A DNA stretch of 15,467 bases. Origin: Fusarium oxysporum f. sp. lycopersici 4287 (lineage: Eukaryota; Ascomycota; Sordariomycetes; Hypocreales; Nectriaceae). Under the pieces are notes generated by a model. It did no database searches. It saw only the letters and a program-made list of their open reading frames with translations, and was not told the origin of the DNA. This document shows, piece by piece, positions 15,116-15,467 of this stretch (its first letter is position 1; each line of letters begins with the position of its first letter). The stretch is from contig NC_030999.1 of the NCBI RefSeq assembly GCF_000149955.1, positions 697,169 through 712,635 on the forward strand. The letters are read 5' to 3'. Both the position numbers and the translations under genes were made by a program.

Positions 15116-15149
15116 CACTTAATGGACACCCCCACTTAATGGACCACCA
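15116..15149 (+). repeat. Doubled 17-bp terminal box of the third pogo-like element
   Basis: TA at 15106-15107, an 8-bp tip (TCCAGGAC), then CACTTAATGGAC at 15116-15127 and again at 15133-15144, a spacing of exactly 17. The last five bases of each unit differ. CCCATACAAA follows at 15163-15172, shared with the tail of the outer element. Confidence 0.75.
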
Positions 15150-15260
15150 AAATTTCGATCCTCCCATACAAAATCTAAATTTTCGTGCACACAAAAACAG
15201 ACCGCGTTGTCAATCAAAATCGAAGTTAGTAAAGAGACTCTCCATAAAATTGATCAAATT

Positions 15261-15467
15261 TTACTCTCTGCGTGGTTTTTTGATCTTCCGACCGCTCCGT
15301 GTGCGCTGGTAGTGCTTTGTTACGACCCTAAAGTCGTCACTTTCGTCCTCTGACCTGACACCCACCTCAATCACCGACTCGACCTCCTCGTCCACATCCA
15401 CCTCTATTTCTGCCTCCTTTGAGTTAGGAAGAGATTCTCCAGTCGCTAGAGCCTCCGCTAGAGCCAT
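15261..15467 (-). CDS. Pogo/Fot1-like transposase, C-terminal tail, partial at right edge
   Basis: The frame is open from the window edge (15467) to TAA at 15261-15263; the Met at the edge is not a supported start. MALAEALATGESL matches FMTLAEALVAGDAI in exon 3 of the outer transposase. As there, an acidic region with many Glu and Asp follows, and the protein ends in a basic RTRSGRKIKKPRR segment like AGRAVKRPKKY. This tail is a family trait of the fungal transposases and may aid nuclear entry (inference). The DDE core lies outside the window. No stop interrupts the visible part, so this copy may be less damaged than the outer one. Confidence 0.8.
   Translation of the reverse strand: MALAEALATGESLPNSKEAEIEVDVDEEVESVIEVGVRSEDESDDFRVVTKHYQRTRSGRKIKKPRRE

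Larger units (their letters stand above)
15108..15467 (-). mobile_element. Third pogo/Fot1-like transposon, 3' end, running off the right edge
   Basis: Contains the C-terminal tail of a transposase on the minus strand (15261-15467), an untranslated tail, and a terminus beside a TA at 15106-15107. The end has two 17-bp-spaced units like the other two pogo elements. The rest of the element, including its other inverted repeat, is outside the window, so the boundary is inferred. Confidence 0.7.

Overview
The window looks like a repeat-rich, gene-poor region of a filamentous ascomycete (Pezizomycotina, perhaps Eurotiomycetes; lineage is inference). The reasons are: fungal-type DD35D pogo/Fot1-like transposases, short spliceosomal introns with GTGAGT donors and CTRAY branch sites, CAA-to-TAA nonsense changes of the kind made by repeat-induced point mutation (RIP), Ty1/copia elements with short LTRs, and a fragment of the fungal telomere-linked RecQ-helicase protein family. 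Nothing bacterial is present. Two runs of N mark assembly gaps: 583 bases and exactly 100 bases.

Layout. (1) 1-1273: the 3' end of copia element A (RT/RNase H, polypurine tract, a 179-bp LTR with perfect 7-bp inverted ends). It appears to sit in the leader of (2) a pogo-like DNA transposon, about 1274-5077. Its transposase is a three-exon pseudogene with four in-frame TAA codons. (3) A second pogo-like element, 1882-3722, is inserted at a TA inside intron 1 of the first. It has perfect 44-bp terminal inverted repeats and its own transposase is frameshifted. (4) 5159-6088: a fragment of the RecQ-associated family whose residues line up with the tyrosine-recombinase catalytic boxes. (5) 6089-6458: non-coding DNA with two compact inverted-repeat clusters and a 9-bp minisatellite. 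(6) 6459-12973: copia element B as LTR - broken gag - gap - LTR - intact 1471-aa Gag-Pol - LTR, with three LTRs identical by eye. (7) 12942-13802, minus: a host ankyrin-repeat gene cut by the last LTR. (8) 13905-14381, minus: a BED zinc finger from a hAT transposase. (9) 14382-15105: nothing assignable. (10) 15108-15467: the 3' end of a third pogo-like element, minus strand.

Relative history (inference): the outer pogo element is oldest and was mutated, probably by RIP; copia A and the inner pogo element landed in it later; copia B is the youngest and its 8076-12973 copy could still be functional. The most unusual shared signal is that three pogo-like elements with unrelated end sequences all carry a TA target, about 8 bp, then two tandem 17-bp units at the terminus. 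Seventeen bp is also the length of the CENP-B box, the site bound by the pogo-derived protein CENP-B.
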